In this document: positions 50,601 to 57,810 of the stretch, one piece after another | Layout: the number at the start of each line of letters is the position of its first letter | Position numbering within the stretch: position 1 is the stretch's first letter | DNA from: JBIKWM01 sp044356305 | GTDB lineage: Bacteria > Bacteroidota > Bacteroidia > UBA10329 | Reading direction: 5' to 3' | Assembly: GCA_044356305.1 (NCBI GenBank) | Contig: JBIKWM010000005.1 | Span: 1 to 64,000, forward strand | DNA: 64,000 nt | Notes under the pieces: model-generated | Seen by the model: only the letters and a program-made list of their open reading frames with translations | What the model was told of the DNA's origin: nothing | Database searches by the model: none | Made by a program: the position numbers and the translations under genes

Positions 50601-52523
50601 GAGTCCATTTTGCGGAGCTGCACCAATGCCTACCGCGTCACCCACACAGACCGGAGCGTCAACACCTGCCGAAGGACTCGGTATGGCCTGCACGTTCACG
50701 GTCACATCCTCGCTCACCACACAGCCAGATGCATCGGTGGCAGTCACGGTGTAAGTGGTTGTGCTTGCAGGGGAGGCCACGGGGTTGGCTATGTTGGGGT
50801 TGCTCAGCCCTGCGGCAGGCGACCATGTGTAACTCACGGCTCCACTGGCCTGCAGTTGGGTGCTGGCCCCATCGCATATATCAGCCACGGATGGATTGAC
50901 ATTCAATTGCGGGCCATTGACAGTTACAAGTACCTCATCCGTATCTGTGCAACCATTGGCCCCGGTCACGGTCACAACATAAGTGGTGGTGGTGGTAGGT
51001 GATGCCACGGGGTTGGCAATATTCGGGTTGTTCAGTCCCGTTGCAGGAGACCATGAATACGCGTTGCCTCCAGAAGCCTGAAGCTGGGTTGAATTCCCGT
51101 TACAGATCACCTGATCGGTGCCTGCCGCTGCCGTGGGAGCCGCAAGGATGGTAACCGTCACCTGATCCGTACCAGTGCAGCCCACCTGATCGGTCTCAGT
51201 GACAGTATAGGTCTGGTTCGATGCGGAATTGACTGTTGTGGTTGAACTGGTTGGGTTGCTCAGACCCGTTGTCGGGCTCCACTGGTAGGTGTGCCCTGCT
51301 ACTGCCGGCCCACCAATCTGGATCGGACTACCAGAGCAGGTGTCCACATCGGCCCCTGCATCGGGCTCAACAGGTGGCTGAATGGTGATGTTCTGGGTCA
51401 CCGTGTCGGAACAGAGCGGGTCATTGGGATTATTGGGATCGAAAACGGCCAGGGTCAGCGGATATACTCCGGGGCCGGGGTAGGTCCAGGTCGGGTTCTG
51501 CAATGTCGAAACATCCAGGGTGGTTGATGGGTCACCGAAGTTCCATGCAATGCTGTAGCCAGACGTGTTCTGGGCCTGAAATTGAACATCTGGAGTACAG
51601 TTGGTGAACGGGGCAATCACCCCTACCGAGTTGATGTCAATGGGCTGAGCCACAGGTGCCTGACAGTTGACCACATTGAGCTGAAACTCGCGGATGGTAG
51701 CCCCAAGCAATTGGCCGTTCCTGAACTCCTGCACCAGCAGGCCCACCAGGAAATTGCCCTGGGTACCGGGCACGGCAGTTATCAAACCGGTGGCTGAATT
51801 GATGGTGAAATTGGATGTGCCACCAAGCATGTTGTTCTGAGCGAAACCGGCACCCCATGTCACCGGTGTGTAGGGCGGTGCACCGGGCGGGTTGGGCTGA
51901 GGGGCAGCAGCCGAAGCACCTTCAAACGGGGTGTATAGCGAATAGACGAGCACATCGCCATCGGGGTCGGTTGCGGCATGTGGGAACGTGAACGGAAGGT
52001 TGGCACACACGAATATGGGCGGCAACTGGTTCCATACCGGGTTGCTGTTTACGGGAAATGAGGTAGATCCAGGAATGGCAGCCACCAAGGTCGTGCCCAC
52101 ATCACCCGGGTTGTCGATGTTCTGGATGATGGAATTGCGGCAACAGCGCTGATAGGTGAGTGTGTAGCCACCTGCGGTGGGGGGCAAGGTGACCTCATCG
52201 GTGTAATATCCAGCCTCAACGCAGATGTTCGTGGGCACGGTGACACACGAGGAATTGATAGTAGACTCCAACGCAACCACCGAATCAAGGTCCATTTCCA
52301 GAGTCTGGACAAGGTTGCCAGTCAAGGTGTTGAAGATGCCCAATGCAGCAGGGTCATCAAACGCAGCCTGCCCACCGTTGCAGTCACGGTAAAGCACAAG
52401 TGTGACGCGGTATGTGTTGCCGCTTATGTGCTGATAGTTGAGATTGCCCCCTACTATGTGGGTGGCCAATGCTGGTGCCGTTACCGAAAAGGCAAGCAGA
52501 ATGAGAAGTATCAGTCGTTTCAA
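47610..52523 (-). CDS. T9SS type-B secreted protein, 1637 aa, with twelve WSP-type repeats and an inserted domain
   Basis: A signal peptide is followed by the Cys-rich N-terminal domain (about 20-300; THIVGGNLNYQHI, LYRDCNGG, YQRCCRNSII, ATDPDGDVLVYSLYTPF) shared with the 24887-29128 protein. One PKD domain (about 308-384) comes next, then twelve ~76-aa repeats (LQASGGxxYxWSPATGLSNPNIANPxASP). Repeat 8 is interrupted by a ~170-aa beta-sandwich-like domain (about 978-1149; NLVVNGAFDAGNAGF to GLDDITFSTV) of the kind that binds sugars. A final PKD and the type-B tail (TAFSPNNDGLNDCFMP, YNRWGGLIFEN, CWDGRTKAGNMVDPGTYYY) follow. It is the first gene of a three-gene operon and probably a surface adhesin. 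Confidence 0.9.
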   Translation of the reverse strand: MKRLILLILLAFSVTAPALATHIVGGNLNYQHISGNTYRVTLVLYRDCNGGQAAFDDPAALGIFNTLTGNLVQTLEMDLDSVVALESTINSSCVTVPTNICVEAGYYTDEVTLPPTAGGYTLTYQRCCRNSIIQNIDNPGDVGTTLVAAIPGSTSFPVNSNPVWNQLPPIFVCANLPFTFPHAATDPDGDVLVYSLYTPFEGASAAAPQPNPPGAPPYTPVTWGAGFAQNNMLGGTSNFTINSATGLITAVPGTQGNFLVGLLVQEFRNGQLLGATIREFQLNVVNCQAPVAQPIDINSVGVIAPFTNCTPDVQFQAQNTSGYSIAWNFGDPSTTLDVSTLQNPTWTYPGPGVYPLTLAVFDPNNPNDPLCSDTVTQNITIQPPVEPDAGADVDTCSGSPIQIGGPAVAGHTYQWSPTTGLSNPTSSTTTVNSASNQTYTVTETDQVGCTGTDQVTVTILAAPTAAAGTDQVICNGNSTQLQASGGNAYSWSPATGLNNPNIANPVASPTTTTTYVVTVTGANGCTDTDEVLVTVNGPQLNVNPSVADICDGASTQLQASGAVSYTWSPAAGLSNPNIANPVASPASTTTYTVTATDASGCVVSEDVTVNVQAIPSPSAGVDAPVCVGDAVGIGAAPQNGLTYTWSPAVGLSNPNIANPNASPAATTTYTVTATTSAGCEGTDAVTVTVNPLPNINAGPASIETCEGFSTQLQASGGGGGATYAWSPVAGLSNANIANPTATISAPTVYTVTGTDANGCENTDQISLTLFTVQAQSSGDYCIGGSAQLTANGGQSWTWSPATGLSSTTVQNPTANPTVTTTYTVTSNNGLCDATDDVTQVVNQLPNIQAGTNLQVCPGSNAQLNATGGVSYVWSPASGLSNPNIANPIVTLSGSTATYTVVGTDANGCENTDQVTVSELTLPAVSALPAFSNICAGESVNLTATGGTAYTWTPAGGLSDPNIANPVATPGASTTYTVSVTQPTGNLVVNGAFDAGNAGFTSDYTFSNNVQPEGLYSVVADANTVHPAFQGTGHTGNSPDNFMVVNGAGTPGLDVWCQTVSVSPNTDYSFSTWVSTLVGGSPAVLQFSINGTPLATPFNAPFNVGVWNQFFQNWNSGTASTATICILNQNTTLGGNDFGLDDITFSTVCTQTADAQIDVNPLPTPDAGADVAFCRGDGVQLNASTGLSTYQWIPPVGLNNANIADPFANPFNTTTYTLVVQDALGCEGQDQITVTVNPLPVASAGPDLAVCIGDGVVLQGSGGTVYNWSPGTFLDDANFQLPLSTPTSDITYVLQVTDGNGCEDIDSVDVTVNPLPVISAGPDSTLCIGGSMVLNATGGVSYVWSPSAGLSDPGSANPTATPIDPVTYTVTGTDGNGCSSTDQIALDLFVASAGPDSIICLNQAVQAYVNGGATFQWTPTDGVSDPTSPNPIITPSGNTTYTVTVTSYAGCIFVAQLSLAVLTLPSSQFVATFEPTCEGVLGIFDNQSQNSEGQQWNFGDGTGSGQDDVFHVYPPGQGYVVSLITYNNDSACSDTITIDFTDQWVGNDSIDIQYSTAFSPNNDGLNDCFMPFYEGDFSGCYELTVYNRWGGLIFENTAGDGQCWDGRTKAGNMVDPGTYYYIVHVKGYEHTGFVTLVP

Positions 52524-52642
52524 AGCTCGGGGCTTTAGGTTTTTTTGGGAGAACCAAAGAACGCTAAAAAAGTGAGTCGCAGAGCACCCTTAGGGCACTC
52601 CGCGCATGAAGACGTGATTAACAGGAATTGGTGGCCTCAGTA

Positions 52643-53413
52643 CTACTCGCCAGGCACAGGTTTGCCAGATGCATCCCAATGTTCCCAAAGGCCCGAACGG
52701 GAGTCGTTCGTATAGTTTCCCTTGGCCTTCATATTACCGTTGTCAAACCATTCGGTCCAAAGGCCGTCTTTCTTGCCTCCGTTGTAGCTGCCTTCGCTCT
52801 GCCTGTTGCCGTCAATATGCCAGGTTGTCCAAAGGCCATGAGCTATATCAGCAAAGTACTTTCCTCTCGATTTGGGCTTTCCGTTCTCATACCATTCCTC
52901 CCAAATACCCACCTTCAGCCCCTGATTATAGCTTCCTTCCTCTGATTTCTGCCCATTCTCATAGAAATTGACCCATTTGCCAGTCTTTTTACCCGCAGCA
53001 TAATCGCCCTCGGAGCGCGGCAAACCGCTGTTGTACCACGATCTGAAATGGCCATCGGGCATGCCCATGAGCATGTTCCCTTCTTCCACCTTTGCGCCAT
53101 TCATTTCAAAATCCTCGTATGGCCCGTTGGGTGTGTCGTCCTTGAAACTGGCCACACTCCACACTTTGCCGTTCTCATACCATTCGGTCCAACGTCCGTC
53201 CCTGTTGCCGTCCTTCAGGTTGCCCTCGGCCTTTTTCTGGCCGCTCTCATACCACTCGGTGAATTTGCCGTTGGGCACACCGTTCACCATGGTGGTGAGG
53301 CTCAACAGTTTACCTGACTCGTAGAATTCCTTCTTGTTCTGCTGGGCCGTGGCCGCCTGTGCAACGAACAGCCAGGCGAGAAGCAGGATATGGGGTGCAA
53401 ATGGGCGCATCAA
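52643..53413 (-). CDS. exported MORN-repeat protein
   Basis: 256 residues with a signal peptide (about 1-23, FVAQAATAQ), then about ten MORN_2 repeats of ~23 aa with the pattern GxWxEWYENGKxxSxGxYxxGKKDG. Such proteins (YwqK-like) are common in Bacteroidota, and the repeats form a beta-hairpin ribbon. The precise role is unknown, and the 'antitoxin' label sometimes used for the family is not supported here. Its start overlaps the stop of the 53410-53928 lipoprotein, which has the same repeats, so the pair probably acts together. Confidence 0.85.
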   Translation of the reverse strand: MMRPFAPHILLLAWLFVAQAATAQQNKKEFYESGKLLSLTTMVNGVPNGKFTEWYESGQKKAEGNLKDGNRDGRWTEWYENGKVWSVASFKDDTPNGPYEDFEMNGAKVEEGNMLMGMPDGHFRSWYNSGLPRSEGDYAAGKKTGKWVNFYENGQKSEEGSYNQGLKVGIWEEWYENGKPKSRGKYFADIAHGLWTTWHIDGNRQSEGSYNGGKKDGLWTEWFDNGNMKAKGNYTNDSRSGLWEHWDASGKPVPGE

Positions 53414-53928
53414 TGCTGGGTTCGGTTCACCATCTGGCCTTGATCATAAGACTCCTCGGCCTTCAGGTTTCCATCGAGGTACCAGAAGGTGCAATTACCG
53501 TTCCGAACGTCATTGACATAATTGCATTGCTCGCTCATCTGGGTCTCATCATACCAGACAGTCCAAACTCCCTGCTTCTTACCGTCCACCAGTCGTCCCT
53601 CAATCAGCAGGACACCTTCATTATCATACTTCCTGAAAATACCCTCCTGACGGCCATCGACATACTCAATGCTCTGATCGCGCTGCCCGTTGGGGTGATA
53701 GGACACCACTGTGCCGTGTATATTGCCTTTGAGCAGGGGGGTAACCATGATGGTATCGCCCGAAGCATTCAGTCTTACCTCTGTCAGCAGACGCTCAGGT
53801 GTCTGCTTGCCGGCATAAGTGAGAACTGTGCGACCTGCCTCGCCCGGCACCTCAATGACCAAGGGCTGAGTGCCGGCACAACCGGCAAGTGCCACAATGA
53901 AAAGGAGCCACAGGGTCCTGTGCTTCAT
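53410..53928 (-). CDS. MORN-repeat lipoprotein
   Basis: 172 residues from the ATG at 53928, which opens a lipoprotein signal (LFIVALAGC, Cys17). The open frame reaches 54003, but the extra residues do not fit. About four MORN_2 repeats follow (GTVVSYHPNGQRDQ, GIFRKYDNEGVL, GVWTVWYDETQ, NCTFWYLDGNLKAEESY). A TATATTTG box lies 7 bp upstream. The next gene, also MORN, overlaps by 4 bp. Confidence 0.85.
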   Translation of the reverse strand: MKHRTLWLLFIVALAGCAGTQPLVIEVPGEAGRTVLTYAGKQTPERLLTEVRLNASGDTIMVTPLLKGNIHGTVVSYHPNGQRDQSIEYVDGRQEGIFRKYDNEGVLLIEGRLVDGKKQGVWTVWYDETQMSEQCNYVNDVRNGNCTFWYLDGNLKAEESYDQGQMVNRTQH

Positions 53929-53935
53929 GGGGCGC

Positions 53936-53943
53936 AAATATAG
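53936..53943 (-). promoter_or_regulatory. -7 element of the MORN operon (TATATTTG)
   Basis: A full TAnnTTTG match on the minus strand, followed by 7 bases and the ATG at 53928. Confidence 0.65.
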
Positions 53944-53976
53944 GTGGGCAAACGGGGCCGAAAAGACGAAATGAAC

Positions 53977-54014
53977 AGGGCGGGAACCGGTCTTTTCAAC
54001 CATGTTCCCGCCCT
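53977..54014 (-). terminator. terminator after the two-lobe M16 gene
   Basis: An 11-bp stem AGGGCGGGAAC / GTTCCCGCCCT with a 16-nt loop, 17 bp beyond the stop. The tail is only moderately T-rich. Confidence 0.6.
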
Positions 54015-54030
54015 GGAACGAATAGTCCGA

Positions 54031-56853
54031 TCACTTCGCCATGGGCATCTCCTTGATGGGGTACTTCAACCTGGTGAGCCCTTTTTGGATGGTGGCCTTA
54101 TCGCCCACAATCACAATGCGCATGCGGTCGGGCTGCAGCAGTTTTTTGGCTACCGAATTGAGCTCTGCGGCCGTGATGCTCTCCAGTATCCTGCTCTGCT
54201 GATCGGTGAAATCGGCAGGGAGGTCATAGCGCAGGATCTGGCTCAGGAACCCCGCCTTTTGGAATCCGGCCTCGTATTTCAGGGCGTCCTCCTGCCCCAG
54301 GGCCTTGCGGAGGTAATCGAGCTCATCGGCACGGATGCCCTTCTCGGCCATGTTCCTTATCTCAGATATGAACTCGAAAACGGCACTGTCGGTAGAACTG
54401 GCCTTGACACCCGCTGCGGCTGTGAAACTCCCTTTGAATCTGCTGCCGCTGAAACGCGATGATGCACCATAGGTCCAGCCTTTGGTCTCGCGCAGGTTCT
54501 GGTTGATGCGGCTGTTGAAATTACCTCCGAGGTTGAAGTTCATCAGTGTGGCACGGTAGAACTCGCCCGTGGCATCATAAGGCAGCGACAGGTAGCCCAT
54601 CCTGATCTCGCTCTGTGGGGCAGCGGCCTTATCTATCAGATAAATGGTGGTAGGCTCATCGGCCGGTGTGGCGGGCTCGGTGGGGTAGTTCACCGCCTTC
54701 TTGGGCCACGACTTGAGGAAGCCGAGCTTAGACAGTACCTGATCCTTGGGCAGGCTGCCCACTACCACGACCTGCGATATGTTGGGCACAATCCACTTGG
54801 CGTGATAGTCCTTCACATCGGCATGGGTGATGGCCGATACCGTAGCCTCATCGCCCACGGTAGGCAGTGCCATGACGTGGTCCTTACCGTACAGCAGCTG
54901 CTTGTAGGCATTGGTTGCGATCACCGTGGCCTGGCTCACCTGGTTGCGGATGCCCTCGAGCTGTTCATTCTTCAATCGGTCAAAATCGGCCTGATCGAAC
55001 TTGGGGTGCAGCAGCATCTCCTCTACCAGTTGCAGGGTGCGGTCTATGTTCTTGGTGAGTGAGCTCACATTGACAATGATCTCCTCATCGCTGGCCGAGA
55101 TCTCGATATCGCTTCCGAGTTTCTCCATCTCCACCGCCAGTTGCTCGCTGCTGTAGCTTTTGGTCGACTCGTTCATGAGCGCAGCGGTCAGTTCGGCCAA
55201 TCCGGCCTTGGTGCGGTCCTCAAACCGGTGACCGGCCTTTATGCCGATGCGCACCGTGACCTTGGGCACCTCCTTGCTCTCTGCCCCTATCAGGGCCAGG
55301 CCGTTGTCAAAATTCTCTTTCCAGAAAACAGGCACCTTGATGCTGGGGCTCGGGCCCACTGCCGGGCGCTTCGAGCGGTCAAAATCATCCTTGGCCTTGT
55401 TGTACCTCAGGCCCTGATATTCTTTCAGATCAACCTTGAACTCCTTGTCGCGCACAAACTTGAAGTTGTCGGGCTTGGCGGTCTGTGGCTGATCTACCGG
55501 ATAGGCACTGATGATGACCGCCTTGCGGTCGCGGATGTAGGTGCGGTAAACGCGCATCACATCCTCGGCAGTCACCTTCTGGTAGCGCTCCAGGTCCTTC
55601 TGGATGTAGTTGGGGTTGCCCAGCATCACATTATACTGCGCCAATTGGGCGGCCTTGCCGTGCACAGTCTCCAATCCGCTTATCATCTGGCTCTCCATCT
55701 TGGCGCGGAAACGGGCCAGATCCTCCTCTTTCACCCCTTCATTTTCAAATGTGGCCAGTGCCCTGCGTATCAGGGTCTCCATCTCCTCCAATGTCTTGCC
55801 GGGATATGGCAGCACCTGCAACTTGAATTCGCCCCCCAGCTCGCGGCAGGGATGGAAAACAGCACTCTGCACCGCCACCTGAGCCTTTTCGAAGGTCTGA
55901 TAGAAAATAGAGGTCTTGCTGCCCCCGAGTATGTCGGCCAGCACATCGAGCGGGGCCTCATCGGGGTGGAAGTTGCCCACCGTGGGGTAAGTGAACTGAA
56001 TGAGCGGGAACCGGATGCGGTCGGCATACGAAATGTAGCGGTCGGCCTCCAACTTGGCAGGGCCGCGCTTGTCGGCCACCACCTCGGGCCCGCGCGGTAT
56101 GCTGCCGAAATACTTCTTCACCAGGCCCACCACCTGCTCGGGGTTCACATCGCCCGCCACGGTCACAGTGGCGTTGTTGGGGCCGTACCAGCGCATGAAG
56201 AACTCTTTGAGGGCCGTCACATCCACCCGGTCCAGATCCTCGAGGTAGCCTATGGTGGGCCAGTGGTACGGATGGTCGGTGGGGTACAGCGCCTGGCTCA
56301 CCTTCTCGTTCACCAGTCCGTAGGGACGGTTGTCGTAGTTCTGGCCGCGCTCGTTCTTCACCGTGGCGCGCTGCACCTCAAACTTGCGCTGCGTCACTGA
56401 GTCGAGCAGAAAGCCCATGCGGTCGGCCTCGAGCCATAGCACGGTCTCCAACTGGTTGCTCGGCACGGTCTCGAAATAGTTGGTGCGGTCGGAGTTGGTG
56501 GTGCCGTTCAGGTCGCCACCGGCCTCAGTGATTATTTTGAAGTGCTGCTCATCGGCCACGTGCTCCGACCCTTGGAACATCATGTGCTCAAAGAAGTGGG
56601 CAAACCCCGACCGTCCGGGCAGCTCGCGGGCCGAGCCCACATGGTACGTCACATCGAGGTGCACAATGGGGTCCGAGTGGTCCTCGTGGATCACAAGCGT
56701 GAGGCCGTTGTCGAGCACATACTTCTCGTACGGGATCACCATCTCATCGCCCTTGCGCTCCACCTTCTCTACAAGGCGGACGCCCTCTATGCCCTTGTCT
56801 CCGTTAAAACCCATCAGGGCCACAAGCGCGGCCGGTAGTAAGAGTGCTCTCAT
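54031..56853 (-). CDS. exported two-lobe M16 zinc peptidase
   Basis: 940 residues with a signal-like N-terminus (MRALLLPAALVALMGFNG). The first M16 lobe has the zinc site HFFEHMMFQGS (residues ~85-89) and the downstream ENERG-type region VKNERGQNYDNRPYG. The second lobe (from about 500; VFWKENFDNGLALIGAESKE) lacks a zinc site but has the R/Y-type motif NQNLRETKGWTYGASS. This is the usual plan of Bacteroidota periplasmic insulinase-like proteins, which degrade small peptides. A TACATTTG promoter box sits about 50 bp upstream, directly against the terminator of the preceding gene. Confidence 0.92.
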   Translation of the reverse strand: MRALLLPAALVALMGFNGDKGIEGVRLVEKVERKGDEMVIPYEKYVLDNGLTLVIHEDHSDPIVHLDVTYHVGSARELPGRSGFAHFFEHMMFQGSEHVADEQHFKIITEAGGDLNGTTNSDRTNYFETVPSNQLETVLWLEADRMGFLLDSVTQRKFEVQRATVKNERGQNYDNRPYGLVNEKVSQALYPTDHPYHWPTIGYLEDLDRVDVTALKEFFMRWYGPNNATVTVAGDVNPEQVVGLVKKYFGSIPRGPEVVADKRGPAKLEADRYISYADRIRFPLIQFTYPTVGNFHPDEAPLDVLADILGGSKTSIFYQTFEKAQVAVQSAVFHPCRELGGEFKLQVLPYPGKTLEEMETLIRRALATFENEGVKEEDLARFRAKMESQMISGLETVHGKAAQLAQYNVMLGNPNYIQKDLERYQKVTAEDVMRVYRTYIRDRKAVIISAYPVDQPQTAKPDNFKFVRDKEFKVDLKEYQGLRYNKAKDDFDRSKRPAVGPSPSIKVPVFWKENFDNGLALIGAESKEVPKVTVRIGIKAGHRFEDRTKAGLAELTAALMNESTKSYSSEQLAVEMEKLGSDIEISASDEEIIVNVSSLTKNIDRTLQLVEEMLLHPKFDQADFDRLKNEQLEGIRNQVSQATVIATNAYKQLLYGKDHVMALPTVGDEATVSAITHADVKDYHAKWIVPNISQVVVVGSLPKDQVLSKLGFLKSWPKKAVNYPTEPATPADEPTTIYLIDKAAAPQSEIRMGYLSLPYDATGEFYRATLMNFNLGGNFNSRINQNLRETKGWTYGASSRFSGSRFKGSFTAAAGVKASSTDSAVFEFISEIRNMAEKGIRADELDYLRKALGQEDALKYEAGFQKAGFLSQILRYDLPADFTDQQSRILESITAAELNSVAKKLLQPDRMRIVIVGDKATIQKGLTRLKYPIKEMPMAK

Positions 56854-56904
56854 GTATCGGTGTTCTGGTCTTATTTATAAGGTGATGCCCTGCCCGGGCG
56901 CGGC

Positions 56905-56912
56905 CAAATGTA
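56905..56912 (-). promoter_or_regulatory. -7 element of the two-lobe M16 gene (TACATTTG)
   Basis: A full TAnnTTTG match on the minus strand, about 50 bp before the ATG. It directly abuts the hairpin at 56913-56938. Confidence 0.6.
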
Positions 56913-56938
56913 GCAAAGGCCCCGTGCAGGGCCTTTGC
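56913..56938 (-). terminator. terminator after the 57573 gene
   Basis: A 10-bp perfect stem GCAAAGGCCC / GGGCCTTTGC with a 6-nt loop. On the minus strand it is followed at once by TACATTTG, the next gene's -7 box, instead of a T-tract. Confidence 0.6.
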
Positions 56939-56973
56939 CAACAAATGTCAATAAGCAATGTGCCGGTGCGCCC

Positions 56974-57573
56974 TCAGTTGAGGCCCTTCTTCACTATCCA
57001 CTCGCCCAGTTCCTTGCCCAGCTTGGCGTAGGCCTCGGTGAGGCGGATGCCCGTGTCGAAGTCGGCCCCACCGAACGAAACGCCCGTCACATCCCACACG
57101 TGCAGCTTGGCTATGCTCTTGCCCGGCTTGCGCTTGTCAATGAGCGTGACATACACATCTACAAATGCCGGTTGGCGCACCACCTGCTGGTAGTAGCCCG
57201 GGTCGGTGCCCACGGTGTGGATGATGAGCGTGAAACGGGCCGTGTCGTGCTTCACCGAGGCATGAAACATCTCGTTGTTGTTGAACATCTTCTCAAACTC
57301 GGGCTCAAAACGCTTCTGCCGGTCCTCAAACCACTCCTTGGCCCAGCGGTCGCCACGGCCTGCCTCCTTCTCGTTGTAGGCCGCACGCTTCTCATCTATA
57401 TATTGCTTCTCGCTGAGCTTTTTCTTCACCATCAGGCTGTCGTAGCGGAACTCGAGCCTTATCTCCTTCTCCTTGCGTATCGATTTGAAGGCCCCTTCCT
57501 CCAACTTGAACTTCTGGGCCTGCGCCCCCATGGCCATAAGGCAGAGGACCGCTGTGGTGATGATGCGTGACAT
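56974..57573 (-). CDS. secreted protein, paralogue of the 40367 protein
   Basis: 199 residues from the ATG at 57573, which opens a signal peptide (MSRIITTAVLCLMAMGAQAQ). The open frame reaches 57663, but the promoter box lies inside that stretch. It shares KEAGRGDRWxxEWFEDRQKRF, FEKMF and TGIRLTEAYAKLGKELGEW with the protein at 40367-40957, and the two are similar in length along their whole extent. No family name is known to me. Confidence 0.75.
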   Translation of the reverse strand: MSRIITTAVLCLMAMGAQAQKFKLEEGAFKSIRKEKEIRLEFRYDSLMVKKKLSEKQYIDEKRAAYNEKEAGRGDRWAKEWFEDRQKRFEPEFEKMFNNNEMFHASVKHDTARFTLIIHTVGTDPGYYQQVVRQPAFVDVYVTLIDKRKPGKSIAKLHVWDVTGVSFGGADFDTGIRLTEAYAKLGKELGEWIVKKGLN

Positions 57574-57578
57574 GGCGG

Positions 57579-57586
57579 CAAAGGTA
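57579..57586 (-). promoter_or_regulatory. -7 element of the 57573 gene (TACCTTTG)
   Basis: A full TAnnTTTG match on the minus strand, followed by CCGCC and the ATG. A nearly leaderless transcript is expected. Confidence 0.65.
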
Positions 57587-57794
57587 GGGGGCGGGTTTAC
57601 TCGATTTTGTTTCGTAGAGTTAGTATCACTGAGCGCGTTTTGATACATGACTATTTGATACAAAGGGTCCTCGCCTAACGTAAGTTGATCGGTATTGGGG
57701 TAAGAAACAGAAAACTATTGCGACAAGAGAACAGGTGAAAGATTGGTCGTGACCGCTGCCCTACGCTCAGCCCGCCCGCACCCCATCCGGCCGT

Positions 57795-57802
57795 TACCTT
57801 CG
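57795..57802 (+). promoter_or_regulatory. -7 element of guaA (TACCTTCG)
   Basis: TACCTTCG ends 8 bp before the guaA ATG. A TTCG variant; no clear -33. Confidence 0.45.
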
Positions 57803-57810
57803 CGCGCCTG

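Noticed and set aside
52643..53928. MORN pair as a toxin-antitoxin system
   Set aside because: Both proteins are exported and carry the same repeats. Nothing resembles a toxin.
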